Below, one piece after another: positions 36,314 to 52,499 of a DNA stretch of 64,000 nucleotides; positions within the stretch are counted from its first letter, which is position 1; each line of letters starts with the position of its first letter. This DNA is from Bugula neritina (Eukaryota > Bryozoa > Gymnolaemata > Cheilostomatida > Bugulidae), in the NCBI GenBank assembly GCA_964035545.1, contig OZ037770.1:15102642-15166641 (forward strand), written 5' to 3'. The position numbers were made by a program, and so were the translations under genes. The notes below the pieces were generated by a model, which was not told the DNA's origin, ran no database searches, and saw only the letters and a program-made list of their open reading frames with translations.

Positions 36314-37364
36314 CACTTATACATTATGATATACCAGTTTTCATATTGCTATTTTCATTCAGTTTGCGACAATAAATATTTCTATATATACTAAAACACA
36401 ACAATATGTTTAGAGTGTAATACCCACGGTCTGTAGGTCATATAATATCCAAGGAAAATGGTGGACTTTGCTTATTCCATACTTAACCTAACATTTAGCA
36501 TGGATAGTTATAATAGCCATAACAAAATTCAAAAGGGAAATTGCATTAGTTTAAATACATCATATACATATAGAAAGCTTTTGAGTCAACAGATACCATA
36601 TTATATACACAGTAGTATGATTTATACAAGTGTACAGTTACGTTATTATTACTATGACTTTGCTGCCACAACAACCTTATTGGTTCAGTTGTAAAAGGAA
36701 CTAACTGCACGTGGTTTTGCTATTAGTTGTTTTTTAACTGTCAGTTAGCATTGGGAATCTGCAGTATTAAGTACTATATAATGTAGCTGGGAGACCAGGC
36801 TGGTGGTTGATATAGTAGATCCCTGTGCTAGTATAGAATATACAATTTAAAACTTTTTACAATAGCTGAGAACTGCAAGGATCTGTTCGGGCGACACGAA
36901 GGCTCACTGAAGAATAAATAGTAGTAGTACACCGATAAGATATTCATGAATTGCGAGTCGCCTAATTACTTGGCACCATCCCAAAATTTTCCACCAATCA
37001 TCATAAAGTAACCCATGACCTATCATTTATTTTCATTAGTTGCCAATCTTTTATCCCAACAGTACACATATTGACTGAATCAATATACTCAGTTGGTTTC
37101 AGTGTGGGAGAGAAACAGGTAAGTTTAACTTACTAACTTACTGTAGACTGTGTTAACTTACTTTTAAATAGCTGTTGATTTGGAAGATATTATACTTGAC
37201 GTTTAATAGAGGCAGTTCTCATGTTAAAGTAGATGGTAGCTTGAACTTAAGGTCCTACAGTAATGGAGATATAGAGTAAAGCCAATGTACCATGTGAAAA
37301 ACTGAAATCTAGCAAAAGAAACTATGGCTATCGGCACCTCAAAGTTCAAATCTAAGTTTGCGAA

Positions 37365-37412
37365 AAAGTAAAGAACTTAGGCTATTGCAATTTCTTAACC
37401 ACTGCACGTAAA
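37365..37412. repeat. Dispersed repeat, copy C
   Basis: Shares AAGAACTTAGGCTAT and CAATTTCTT...ACTGC with copies at 6456 and 32739, more diverged. Intergenic. Confidence 0.45.
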
Positions 37413-39239
37413 TAAGATGATTGCTAGAACTGTGGGCTACAAATATATTCAAGTAAAAACAGAGTCACTGCTAACCTGTTGGGAAGATACTATTTTTACA
37501 CTCATACTGTAATATAGTAATACTATTACTTAACTATACTGTAATATAGTAATACTATTACTCTACTATACTGTTATAGATTATAGCTTCAGTTCTACTA
37601 AATATTGCAGCATAAGTGGTTATCTGATCATATCAAACAAAGCAGATACCTCTAATAGAAACACAGCTACTCCTGTACTAGTTACAAACAATAGACATTT
37701 TGCTTAGTCATTATCACATATTTACTAACGAAATCCTAGTTCTACTGCTATGATTGCTTTTCAATTCCTTCAAGAGTGCACTTGACTAAACTAGTGAATT
37801 TAGAAGTTAACTGGTAGATCTAGACAACTTCAGGGCTTTATATTCTGTTTGTACATTTATCATAATGAGGTAGCATTCCTTTAGGTTGGCTAATGATTTA
37901 GTTTTACTGCTTTTACTCTTTAGATATTTAAAGTGCAGTAATGGACGCAAGCCATTTGTAGACATTGAGAAATTATGTAATAGAAGTTATGTTCTCTGCG
38001 GAATTTCTACCAAATTCATTGAAAATGAAAGAGTAGGCTATCGAAATGCCTCCTTTACTGCATCTAAAGAGAGATTCACTTATGAGATTAAGGGCATGTG
38101 AACTAGGCTAAGCTATTCAAAAGATGGTATTGAACCCAGTGAATAATAACGTGTAATAATATATTCGACATTCACTCCTTCATATTTAATGAGATTTAAT
38201 TCTAGATTAAATAATCAGCAATATTGGAATGCAATGATTTAGGATTTGGATCTACTTAAAACTTAGTTAGAAATTTCTAATGACTGTGTTTTCAAGTTGT
38301 GCAGCTAAGAAAATCTAACTGGGCTAATTTTATTTTCATATCTAATCAAAGATAGCCACACGTAAGTTTAAATACTGCTTTAGAATATGTAAACTTATGG
38401 GGCTGTCCAAACCACGTCTCCACAAGTCTAGATATTAAGTTACTCAGGCTAACGTAAGCTTTCCGAGAATTGCTGCTGAATTAGCATTTATTTATAGCAA
38501 TTAGGGTAAGACAATTCCCACTAGTCTACAAGAGTTCACTCGTACCTAACATCATAGAACACTGAGACATTGTACGTAGCTGTCCAAAGGTGTGTTATAG
38601 TTCCCCAGGGCTGACAAAGGATTAGATAATATGAACCATTATCTTCCATACTACCTTTTGACTGTCTGATAAGTTGTATAATCCAGGTTTGGTTTATATC
38701 TTAGCTTAAGTTCTTATATCAGCCAGTGTACCATATTTACACCCCAAAAGAGTGGTTATTACTTTAGAATTCCCTAATTCATGCAACATTGTTGCTTGTG
38801 TCCAGGCGAAAGATAAATGCTTTTCATTTTTAAGTAGAAACAAAACTAGGACTAGATAAAGAGGTGTTAGTCTTTAGTCACGGAGAAAAACTATTTAATA
38901 ATTGTATAATTTCAATAGTTGATAGAGAAGAGGAATTTATTATTCATGTGGTAGCTTCCCAGTCTAATGGGCTTTGTGAGAAAAACTGCACTGCAAAAAT
39001 TGGCAATATTCAATTAGCAAAAGTAGAATCAATGAAGATGCACTTAGCAGGATTAAATAAATTATCTTACACAAAGTACTCTGTGGCTAAGAATATTTGT
39101 AGCTTTATATCTTCTCTGCATACCAAGATGCTACCAGCAAAAGTATTGTCAATGACTTATGTACAGCTAGTGGGGTTTAAGTTAATTTGTTACTAGTAGT
39201 ACTGTTGTATACGCTACAGTGACAGTATTGGGTTATTTG

Positions 39240-39372
39240 ACAGCAGTAGCAATAGTAGTAGTAGTAGTACTAGTAGTAGTGGCAGTAGTAAGAGTAGCAG
39301 TAATAGTAGTAGTAGCAGCAGCAGCAGCAGTAGTAGTAGCAGTGATAGCAGTAGTAGTAGCAGTAGTAATAT
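39240..39372. repeat. AGT/AGC triplet tract
   Basis: Long run of GTA, GTAGCA and AGC triplets with interruptions (CAGCAGCAGCAGCAG core at about 39314), about 450 bases upstream of the gamma-glutamyl hydrolase start. Confidence 0.9.
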
Positions 39373-39819
39373 TCAAGCTGTTTTATAGTCTCTAATTTAA
39401 AGAACTATTAAACTGGATTAAGGTGGCTGAAAAACCACATAAAATAGAAATGTAGACATAAACTTTAAATTGATAAAAGCAAACTAATTCTATTAATGAA
39501 AATAAATTATTTTTGTGGTAACTATTGAGAGGTGATTAGTGACAAATAATTAGCAGTCACATACTTCATTGATGTGTACAGAAATCATTTTCAGTTTCTG
39601 CATCTATTCTGACTACACATAGCAGTTTGAGCTACACACTGGTAGAACTGAAAGAAATATGGCATTAAACTATTTTTACTTACAAAGTATATAATGGAAT
39701 GCAAGATAAGTTTTAGAAACTCATAGATGTGACCATCTATAAATAGTGCAAACATAAGTATTAAACATATTATATACACCTTAAGCCCTGTTAGTGTTTA
39801 TGTTTAGAATTAGAAGAGT

Positions 39820-41489
39820 ATGGCTAAACCAAGAAGAAACTGGAGTTATGTCCTCATTTTATCACTGGCACTGATGGAATACTCAAGTGCTAAATTTCAG
39901 CCAATCATAGGAGTGATGATGCAAAATATCAATGGAATGCATTGCAATGGTATGATTCATAGTGGAACAAAATATACATAAATTCATCTGGAGTTGTTTA
40001 CCCTTGAGTGAGACACGTATAAGACTTCAGATGTCTTTACAGTAACTATTTTGAACAACTTTGAAGGTTTAGATACAGTTTTACTGTCTAATAAAAAAGA
40101 AACTAGCCGTTTAAGGAAATGTCAGTATGGTAAATATCAACAACAAATAAGCACTTTGTTATACTGAGTAGGGAATCATAATGTCATTGTATTGTCTGTT
40201 TGCTAGATCAGTACGCGATGACGACTTACCAGTCTTTCATTGCGCAGGGGGGTGCGGGAGCCGTCCCCATCTTTGTGGATCAGCCAGACAGTTACTATGA
40301 GCAGCTGATACCGAGGCTAAATGGTGTTTTACTACCCGGCGGAGGGCTAGATGACCTTGTCACCTCACCATTCGCCAATGTCTCGAAAATGGTATTTGAG
40401 TGAGTGTAATATTTCCTCTGCACACCAACGATCAGTAATTTTGATGGTGATAAAAGCTAATTATTATAGTTTGAAACTAACGAGGATGGAAATGTGTTCA
40501 CCACGTTACAAGTTGTCCGAAACTAATATTTCAAGTGATATTCAAAAATCAAGAGCATGTGATGAGAATTCATGAAATTAATTGAGATCAACAAACTTGA
40601 GTTATTGAAGTTTGAATCACAATTATAGAAAAAGTTTTAAAATCAAAACATCCAATAGTTTTTACTTTTACTAGTTTAACCTGAGCTACAGTAGAGTAAC
40701 TCCCACTCACTTTGAGCACTTGGTTACAATTAAATGCTAATCAACTAAGTTAACTGTGAAACAATAAGAGAAATGAGTATCTAAAGATTGTTTCATTCCA
40801 TAAAACTCATCAAGTGATGCCATGCGTGTTTCAGTATGGCTATGAAGATGAACGATGGAGGAGTTCACTTCCCAGTGTGGGGGACTTGCCAGGGCTTTGA
40901 GGAAATGACAACTCTACCTCTTAAACCGCAACGAGATCTACTCAGCAACTCTAGCGGCACTGAAGGGGTACTGCTGCCCTTGAACTACACCGCTGCCGCA
41001 AAAACTAGTCGTCTATTCAAAGACATGCTGCCTTCCCTAAAAGACACCCTCGGGAAAGCTAAAATAACGCCAAATTTTCACAACCTCTGCCTTTCCACGA
41101 AAACATTCCGCGAGACTCAGCAGCTCAATGACTTCTACACGGTGCTCTCCACAAACGTAGATGTCAAGGGATTAGAATTCGTCTCCACCATGGAAGCCAA
41201 GAAATACCCTTTTTATGCTACACAGTGGCACCCTGAGAAGATTAACTACAACTTTGTGAATGGTCTCAACAATGACCCGACTTTCTCCACCGCGATGATA
41301 GCTCAGTACTTTGGTAACTTTCTGGTTCAGGAGGCAAATAAGAACAGCAACAGCTTTCACTCGGCTGACGAAGCTGCTAGATTTCTATTCAACAACTACC
41401 CGACGCAGTTTACTGGGGGAAATGGTGCTTATTTAGATATATATTGCTTGAAGAAGACTGATGCCCCTAAATTTGATAGAAATATTTAG
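39820..41489 (+). CDS. GGH: Gamma-glutamyl hydrolase (folate hydrolase), 325 aa
   Basis: Exons 39820-39949, 40207-40399, 40835-41489 (stop TAG), phases consistent. A signal peptide (MAKPRRNWSYVLILSLALME..., cleavage probably after Ser-Ser-Ala at about 24) leads into FQPIIGVMMQ, typical of GGH. LLPGGGLDD and WGTCQGFE carry the class I glutamine amidotransferase-type nucleophile, Cys126; ATQWHPEK carries His240. The enzyme removes gamma-linked glutamates from folylpolyglutamates in lysosomes or after secretion. Potential N-glycosylation sites occur at NVS, NSS and NYT. Length agrees with animal GGH (about 318). An acceptor-like TATGTTTAG lies 13 bases before the ATG. AATAAA follows at 41560. 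Confidence 0.94.
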
Positions 41490-41559
41490 TCATTCTGCTT
41501 TTCAGTATTACAAATCAAATAATCTATTTTTATACAATTAATTTATAATTCAACATGGT

Positions 41560-41565
41560 AATAAA
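41560..41565 (+). terminator. Polyadenylation signal of GGH
   Basis: AATAAA 71 bases after the stop, with a second AATAAA at about 41632. Confidence 0.6.
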
Positions 41566-42330
41566 ATTTAGCACTTTCCAAAACAAGTTAATTTTTTAAG
41601 TTATTATTTTGATTGAATCATTATATGAGAAATAAAATTGTTGGAATATATTTGCCAAATGTTCCTGAAGTTGGTATTGGAATCAGTGCTAAGCATTTGC
41701 TGGAAGACTAACAAAATGCTGACAGACAGACAGACGGATTAAAGCTTAAACCTATCTGGCAGAATTCCACAAGAATTCTATTGGCATAGCAAAGATTTTA
41801 TTATACTATTTTGCGTAGTGAATTAAAATTTATGATGCAATAAATTAGTATAAGAAGAATATACAGAAAAATAAATATAATTAAAAATAATTAGTCATAT
41901 ATTTAAAATTCAAAATAAAATGGCAGAAGATTTCTGCAGCATTAACTTCCTTTATCATAAACTTTCAAAATAATTCCGGACAATTTTGAAATACACTCAC
42001 TAACTACCAGAATATCAACTTCTGCAAGTATATTGCAGCAGATAAACAACAGAGTTAAGGGACTGAGTGAGTGTGAAGTCTAGTCTGATCATGTTACATT
42101 GCGTCGAATTGTTAATAGAGATTTTATAACTTATTTAGATCAGCACTTTATCAAATCACATAGAGGTGTGCCAATAACACTTTATAACTTAGAGCTGTGC
42201 CAATAACTATAACCTAGAGGTGTGCCAATAACACTTTATAACCTAGAGCTGTGCCAATAACACTTTATAACCTAGAGCTGTGCCAATAACACTTTATAAC
42301 CTAGAGGTGTGCCGGTACAAGAGAACCTAG
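41566..42330. other. Convergent spacer between GGH and SLC22A18
   Basis: AT-rich, non-coding. From about 42164 to 42310 it holds four to five units of 29 bp (GTGCCAATAACACTTTATAA plus CCTAGAGST), ending about 20 bases from the SLC22A18 stop. Confidence 0.55.
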
Positions 42331-45300
42331 TTAATATATAAACAGTAGACCACTAACTATTCCGCATATAACTACCCCACTGTAACCAATAGATGGATAT
42401 CCTAACATCTCCAGCATGTAACCTCCCATAGTAGGACTAACAGCTCTTATGATTGAGTTAGTAGCCATGCTTAGTCCAATCATAGTGCCTGTAACAAATG
42501 AACATCAATCAACAGACCAATACGCATGCTTGTAACAAAACAGATTACATGAACTTGTCACAATACAGTACCTGTGTCCCTAGATGCAACAGTCTTGGTA
42601 AGGGCGGCCCCAATAACCACCTGCATTGTAGTCATGCCAACAATCAGTGGAAATATGGCTACACAGAACTGGTATATGCCCGTCACTTGAGACTGTAAAA
42701 CACAGAGTAACAAAACTTACTATCAACATATATGCCTACACACTTACTATTTGCATATGCTTACACACTTACTATAAGCATATGCTTACACACTTACTAT
42801 TAGCAGATATGCTTACACACTACTATAAGCATATTCTTACACACTTACTATTAGCATATGCTTACACACTTACTATTAGCATATGCTTACACACTTACTA
42901 TTAGCATATGCTTACACACTTACTCTAAGCATATGCTTACACACTTACTATAAGCATATGCTTACACACTTACTATTAGCATATGCTTACACACTTACTA
43001 TTAGCAGATATGCATATAGACTTACTATTAGCATATGCATATAGACTTACTATAAGCATATGCATACACACTTACTATTAGCAGATATGCACACGTGGCT
43101 ATGGCTGTCCCGAATCTCATGAGAGACATGTCTGAATACTTTTTAGTGAGAACACCGACTCCAATTCCCTGTACCAGCTGAAACGTGAATTATATTATTC
43201 GAAGGTATATTATTGTACAGTGTGTACTTATGTTTATATACTATGGTTATATTACACATAATATTATATATTAGATTATAATATTTATTACGTTAATAAT
43301 TAAATATTACAGTAGAAATAAATGACAAGTAAATTAAACACCAATTTACACAGCATCATGCTATACACTGATATTGCAAAAAAATTTGGTGTGTAAAATA
43401 CAAATAAGCTATAATAAATGAGTCAACATTTTCCAGGAGTTGTGTGCACAACACTATCCTCCACCACACCCACTACACCTATTTACAATGGTCGTATTTA
43501 CTGTGCATTGGACCAGGAGTTGTGCTCTCTATTTAAATGGATGACTCACCATAGTGACGATTCCAATATACGACATGACAAAACCATTATAATTAGCAGG
43601 AAGTTCAAACTGATCCATGGCTACTCTGGAGAAAACACTTTGCAACACACCAATAGGAATACCTGTAACAGATGTTACACCAATAGCAATAGCTGTAACA
43701 AATGTTATACCAATAGGAATACTTGTAACAAATGTTACACCAATAGGAATACTTGTAACAAATGTAACACCAATAGGAATACTTGTAACAAATGTCTTGA
43801 AAATAACTATAGATACAATTCATTAGAATGTACAAAAGTTGCAAAAAACTATACATATAATATGATAAAACTAAAATTTTTATCAATAACATATTCAAAT
43901 GTACTTAATTTTTGCTCACAGCGATAGAAAACCTTTTGTTTTAAATTTGCCACCCAAGAATGTGCTTTGCCTATATAAAACATATGACACAGGGCACATT
44001 TATACTTGAAAAACAAATGAATAAACTTGTATATTGATTGTAATAACGCATTGTACAGAAATCCTAATGAGTTAGAATTGGATATTGCCTTTCTACTTTA
44101 AGCTATACGACTACAATCTGCACACAGCTCTACATTCTGATTTACTTTCTATAATACCAACACCCTGTAACCAAGATTTATATCACATGTAAATTTATTT
44201 CTATAGCATTTCATCTTACACACCCCTGCTGTGACACAACTTCTACACCCCTACTATTACATAACTTCTACACTCCTCTTGCTACATAAATTTTATACGC
44301 CTGCTGTTTGAATCTTATATTTATAAGAAAACTAAACATAATAGAAGGTTACATAAGCTGAATGTTATTATCTAATACAATGGATATTATATAATAACTA
44401 TCATTAAACTGCCCCATACAACAGAAATATTCATACCAACTACAATCTTCACTGCCATCAGGAAAGCTGCTCCTTTGCAGGCCAAAACTTTGGTAATTTC
44501 TGAGATACTGAATACATTTGCTACATTTTGATCTACAAATAAATACATCTAAACTATAAAAAATCCAACAAGTTGGTAAATTACTGGTAGAAAATAGTAG
44601 TAGAAAATAACAGTGCAGCAATACTAGTGGAAAATAGCATTAAAAATATTGATACAAAATAGTATTAAAAACTTCAAGTCAAACTGCCAATACAGAAAAT
44701 AGCTATACTGGAGTTATGAGAACAATCCAGTGTGAATTCCTTGACTAGGAGTTGTCCCACTACTCTTGTAGTGGTGACCTACCTTCAGCCTTGACATGTT
44801 TCACATGTTTAGGAACAAAGTAGAGAGTTATGAAGATGCTAACAAGAGATCCAGTTGCTGCTGTCAGGGCGGCAGCCTCCTCTCTACAGGCAGCAAACAA
44901 TAAACAGGAAATTCCAACAATTTGTTTAAAAATGCAACTTTTAACCAATTAAATTCAAACATAGCCAATTGACGTACCCGAATGTTTTGGTTATCTGTCC
45001 ACCCACAGTTGGCCCTATGACCATCCCGATACCGTAGAACAGACCCAGTTTACCAAGAGCATCTGCCCGTCTCTCCACCGGGACTAGATCTGTGATAACC
45101 ATCTGACTACCTGACAGTATATAGTAACACATAGATATAGTAACACATAGATATAGCAAGCTAGCATGCTAATACATATAGTGTAGAGTGCTATAGCCTA
45201 GTATGCTAGTACATACTGTATAATGCTATAGCTCAGTATGCTAGTATAAACTGTAGAGTGCTATAGTGAATGAATAACTAAACTTCCTACTGTGAACAGA

Positions 45301-46492
45301 GCACAAACCTTGCATGCAGGCCAGGAAAATAGACAGAAATCTGGAGAAGAACAACATGGGTACGCTAGTAGCCAGTCCCAACATGGCGTAGGTCAGCACA
45401 CCGCTGCCGAAGGCTATACTCAGAGCTGCTCTTGCTCCAAACAAGTCACCAAACCTGACAGATTCAACACAACATCTCAGTTTGACTCAGTATGACTAAG
45501 CATGAGTGAGTGTGACTGAGTGTGAGTTTCTAACTAAAGTTGCTAAGTTTCCTTTGGTAGCAGAAATGAGAGTTTATATTCTAAACATTTAAAACAATAT
45601 ACATTTAAACTTCTACCAAAACAAAAAAAAATCCTTCCCATATAAACAAGAAAATATAATACAAAATAAATGATATTATTTTGTTATATAAAAGCTAACC
45701 TGCCAAAAACAGGTCCCCCAGCTAGCTGCGCCACTGCAAATGCTGTTTGAAGATATCCATAAGTGATCGTATCCACTCCTAGCTTCTTACTCATATACTA
45801 CAGTGTGACACACAGCAATGCGTGACTCATATACTACAGTGTGACACACAGCAATGTGTGACTCATATACTACAGTGTGATACACAGCAATGTGTGACTC
45901 ATATACTACAGTGTGATACACAGCAATGTGTGACTCACATACTACAGTGTGACACACAGCAATGTGTAAAGTAAACTTCTTCCAACTAGACTATGAGATG
46001 TCCATGCATTGTGCACATATGTGCTTGATGTCTAAAAACTACTAAATACATTATAGTTAGTGAACATGAATTGTAGTGAAAGTGTTGTAATGAATTGACT
46101 CACAGGGAAACAAGATTGCTGTATCCAGAAGCATGAAGCGTATAGGACAATGTTGAACTGGACGACTTTGATTACAAACCCGGGCTTGAATTCTTCTATT
46201 TTTGAATTCGAGGAACGATCTTTGTCATCTATGGGAAATGAATATTTACTACTCAACACCAATCAAGGGTAAAAAATTGCAAGACACCTATATGATATGT
46301 CCTGGGTTATAACAAGAAATATTTTTCCATTGAGAATTATATAATTTATCACATCGGTATGACTATAAATGTATTTAAAAATTCTAAGTTTGCACATTTA
46401 TCAAAGTTATTCAGATAAACAATACCAGGCATTAGTTATTAAGTCAAGGGATCATTTAAACATTAAATCGCTGACTCACCAAAGGCACTCAT
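42331..46492 (-). CDS. SLC22A18: SLC22A18-like major facilitator transporter, 401 aa
   Basis: Exons in transcript order: 46492-46480, 46228-46104, 45797-45700, 45454-45309, 45110-44978, 44883-44783, 44532-44437, 43662-43550, 43177-43076, 42692-42572, 42488-42331 (stop TAA); all phases fit. The first coding exon is only 13 bases. The MFS loop motif GRFGDLFGAR is at residues 78-87 after YLQTAFAVAQLAGGPVFG; SQMVITDLVPVERRADALGK, LGLFYGIGMVIGPTVGG and ASRDTGTMIGLSMATNSIIR match SLC22A18 (ORCTL2) in order. About ten to twelve hydrophobic segments are visible. The family is thought to move organic cations and is placed on intracellular or apical membranes; the substrate is not settled. A strong acceptor (GTTTTTTTTCAG, about 46557) precedes the ATG by about 65 bases. 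Head-to-head with ACAT1. Confidence 0.9.
42718..43090. repeat. 25-bp minisatellite carrying a 5' splice site
   Basis: About 15 units of CACACTTACTATTAGCATAT plus GCTTA. On the coding strand each reads GCATATGCTAATA|GTAAGTGTG, repeating the end of the exon 43177-43076 (GCATATCTGCTAATA) and its donor GTAAGTGTG. Some units keep the exon's GATATGC form exactly. Confidence 0.9.
43649..43797. repeat. 30-bp minisatellite carrying a 3' splice site
   Basis: Five units starting at 43649, 43679, 43709, 43739 and 43769. The first spans the authentic junction TGTTACAG|GTATTCCTATTGGTGT of the exon at 43662; the others repeat TGTTACA(A)G(T/C)TATTSCTATTGG within the intron. Confidence 0.9.
45789..45968. repeat. 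36-bp minisatellite carrying a 3' splice site
   Basis: Five units at 45789, 45825, 45861, 45897 and 45933. On the coding strand each contains CACTGTAG|TATATGAGT, the authentic acceptor and first nine bases of the exon starting at 45797 (one unit has TATGTGAGT). Confidence 0.92.
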
Positions 46493-47610
46493 GTTATTTA
46501 TAGGTTGCTAAATGCTTTAGCAGCCGCACAGGTTCTAACTTGGGTTTGTCTAACCTGAAAAAAAACTTAAAAAGTAGCAAAGACCTCAATTTGTTTTTAT
46601 ATGGATAACACATGGCTATAAAGTATAAACTTGAAGAATAAAAATGGACATTTATGTAATTAGAATATAAATGTTAAATACCAGGGAATGTTGTGACACT
46701 GACTTGGCAATCTGACTGAAAATGTCAAATTCAAATTCAAATCAAAACGCTAAACTGAAATTTAAATGCAAGTTGATGTACAGCTAAAAGCAATACAACA
46801 TCAACATGAATAGCTAATGCTTTACTGACATTCATTGTTCACAGCGTGCCCACAGTGGCAGCCACACTTCCAGTGTGACTGCCACTGCTAGTATCATAAT
46901 TTAAAAAGTGTTGTGGCACTAATTCAAACTGTTACTGTCAACTCTGGGTAAGGCTAAGCCTAAGACTTAAGAGCAAGAACAATAATAACAGTAAGGCAAA
47001 GCCACACTCACACTGAGTCAGTAACTGAGTGTGACTGCTAGTGCTTGGGCCTTAGGCTGATGTCACTCACTCACTTACAGTCACACTCACTGAGTCAGTC
47101 AGTCACTCCCACTGTCTATCTATTACGATCACTATCAGTATCACTATCAGTATCAGTATGACTATGAGTATGAGCATCAGTATGACTATGAGTATGAGTA
47201 TCAGTATGACTATGAGTATGAGTATCAGTATGACTATGAGTATGACATTCACATTGACAATTGAGTTTGACATGATGACAGACATGGCAGTGGCTCAGGA
47301 GACACTCAATTTCAATTTGTGTGTGGAAATTTATCTCATCATTATAATAGATAATAAATGTTATCATGAACATCTTAGTTTAATTATTATACAACAACTA
47401 AATAAATAAGAATAAGCATTCTAAAATGTAGTAATAGTAGTAGTAGTAATAATAACTTTAAGTATATAATAAAATTTGTTATAATAACTTCAACGTATAG
47501 AAAAAAGTAAAAAAAAGACTAGATAGGCGTGCTAAAATTTGTTTGACCAATGAAATTAGTAGTATATAGATCCAACACTATAGCTTTACTAATTTATGGC
47601 TATATGCATC
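46493..47610. other. Divergent promoter region of SLC22A18 and ACAT1
   Basis: A 1.1-kb head-to-head spacer. It includes a probable leader-exon acceptor for SLC22A18 (about 46557), a palindromic-looking GTGGCAGCCACACTTCCAGTG stretch near 46853, and a tract of TATGAGTATGAC/TATCAG triplets at 47120-47250. Non-coding; shared promoter sequence is likely. Confidence 0.5.
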
Positions 47611-52284
<4,674 letters not shown>

Positions 52285-52493
52285 GGATGTTAGGCTACGT
52301 TTTGGCTACCAGAGTTATTATCTCCTGACCATGTTATACACATAATAATTTATTCAGAGTACTTTTGGTGTCTGTGCATGCTTTCAATGCTTATTGCGTA
52401 GATGTATGTGAGTTCAGTGCCAATTTCAGAAGAAATCTCTCGTACAATAGATTCTTATGATTATTTTTACATAACAGCTCATTGAATCTTTAA

Positions 52494-52499
52494 AATAAA
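52494..52499 (+). terminator. Polyadenylation signal of ACAT1
   Basis: AATAAA about 210 bases after the stop codon. Confidence 0.5.

Larger units (their letters stand above)
33405..39819. other. Long intergenic region before gamma-glutamyl hydrolase
   Basis: A 6.4-kb AT-rich region with no recognised gene. It holds a MITE-like inverted-repeat element (35395-35522), a 20-bp satellite (35691-36313), a dispersed-repeat copy (37365-37412) and an AGT/AGC triplet tract (39240-39372). A 110-codon frame at 38864-39196 has no family resemblance and no ATG at its start, so I do not call it a gene. The leader exons of ODF3 (-) or of the hydrolase (+) may lie here. Confidence 0.5.

Noticed and set aside
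35587-36394. Open frames of 262 and 243 codons (repeats of LQLTSYTY, LHFTSYTY)
   Set aside because: They are translations of the 20-bp satellite, open in more than one frame because the unit has no stop codons. No splice signals or family resemblance.
38864-39196. 110-codon frame, possible gene
   Set aside because: Starts at a non-ATG codon, resembles no family I know, and is in a stop-poor AT-rich region where such frames occur by chance.
39240-39372. Possible polyglutamine or polyserine coding exon in the AGC/AGT tract
   Set aside because: No flanking open frame with splice sites. It is more simply a triplet microsatellite.
43418-43927. 169-codon frame with NTNRNTCNKCYTN repeats
   Set aside because: Antisense translation of the 30-bp SLC22A18 junction array and its exon. 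The real exon is on the minus strand.
47103-47373. Frames of Ile-Leu-Val and His-Thr repeats near 47.1-47.4 kb
   Set aside because: Low-complexity TATGAGTATGAC tract in the divergent promoter region, open in several frames at once.
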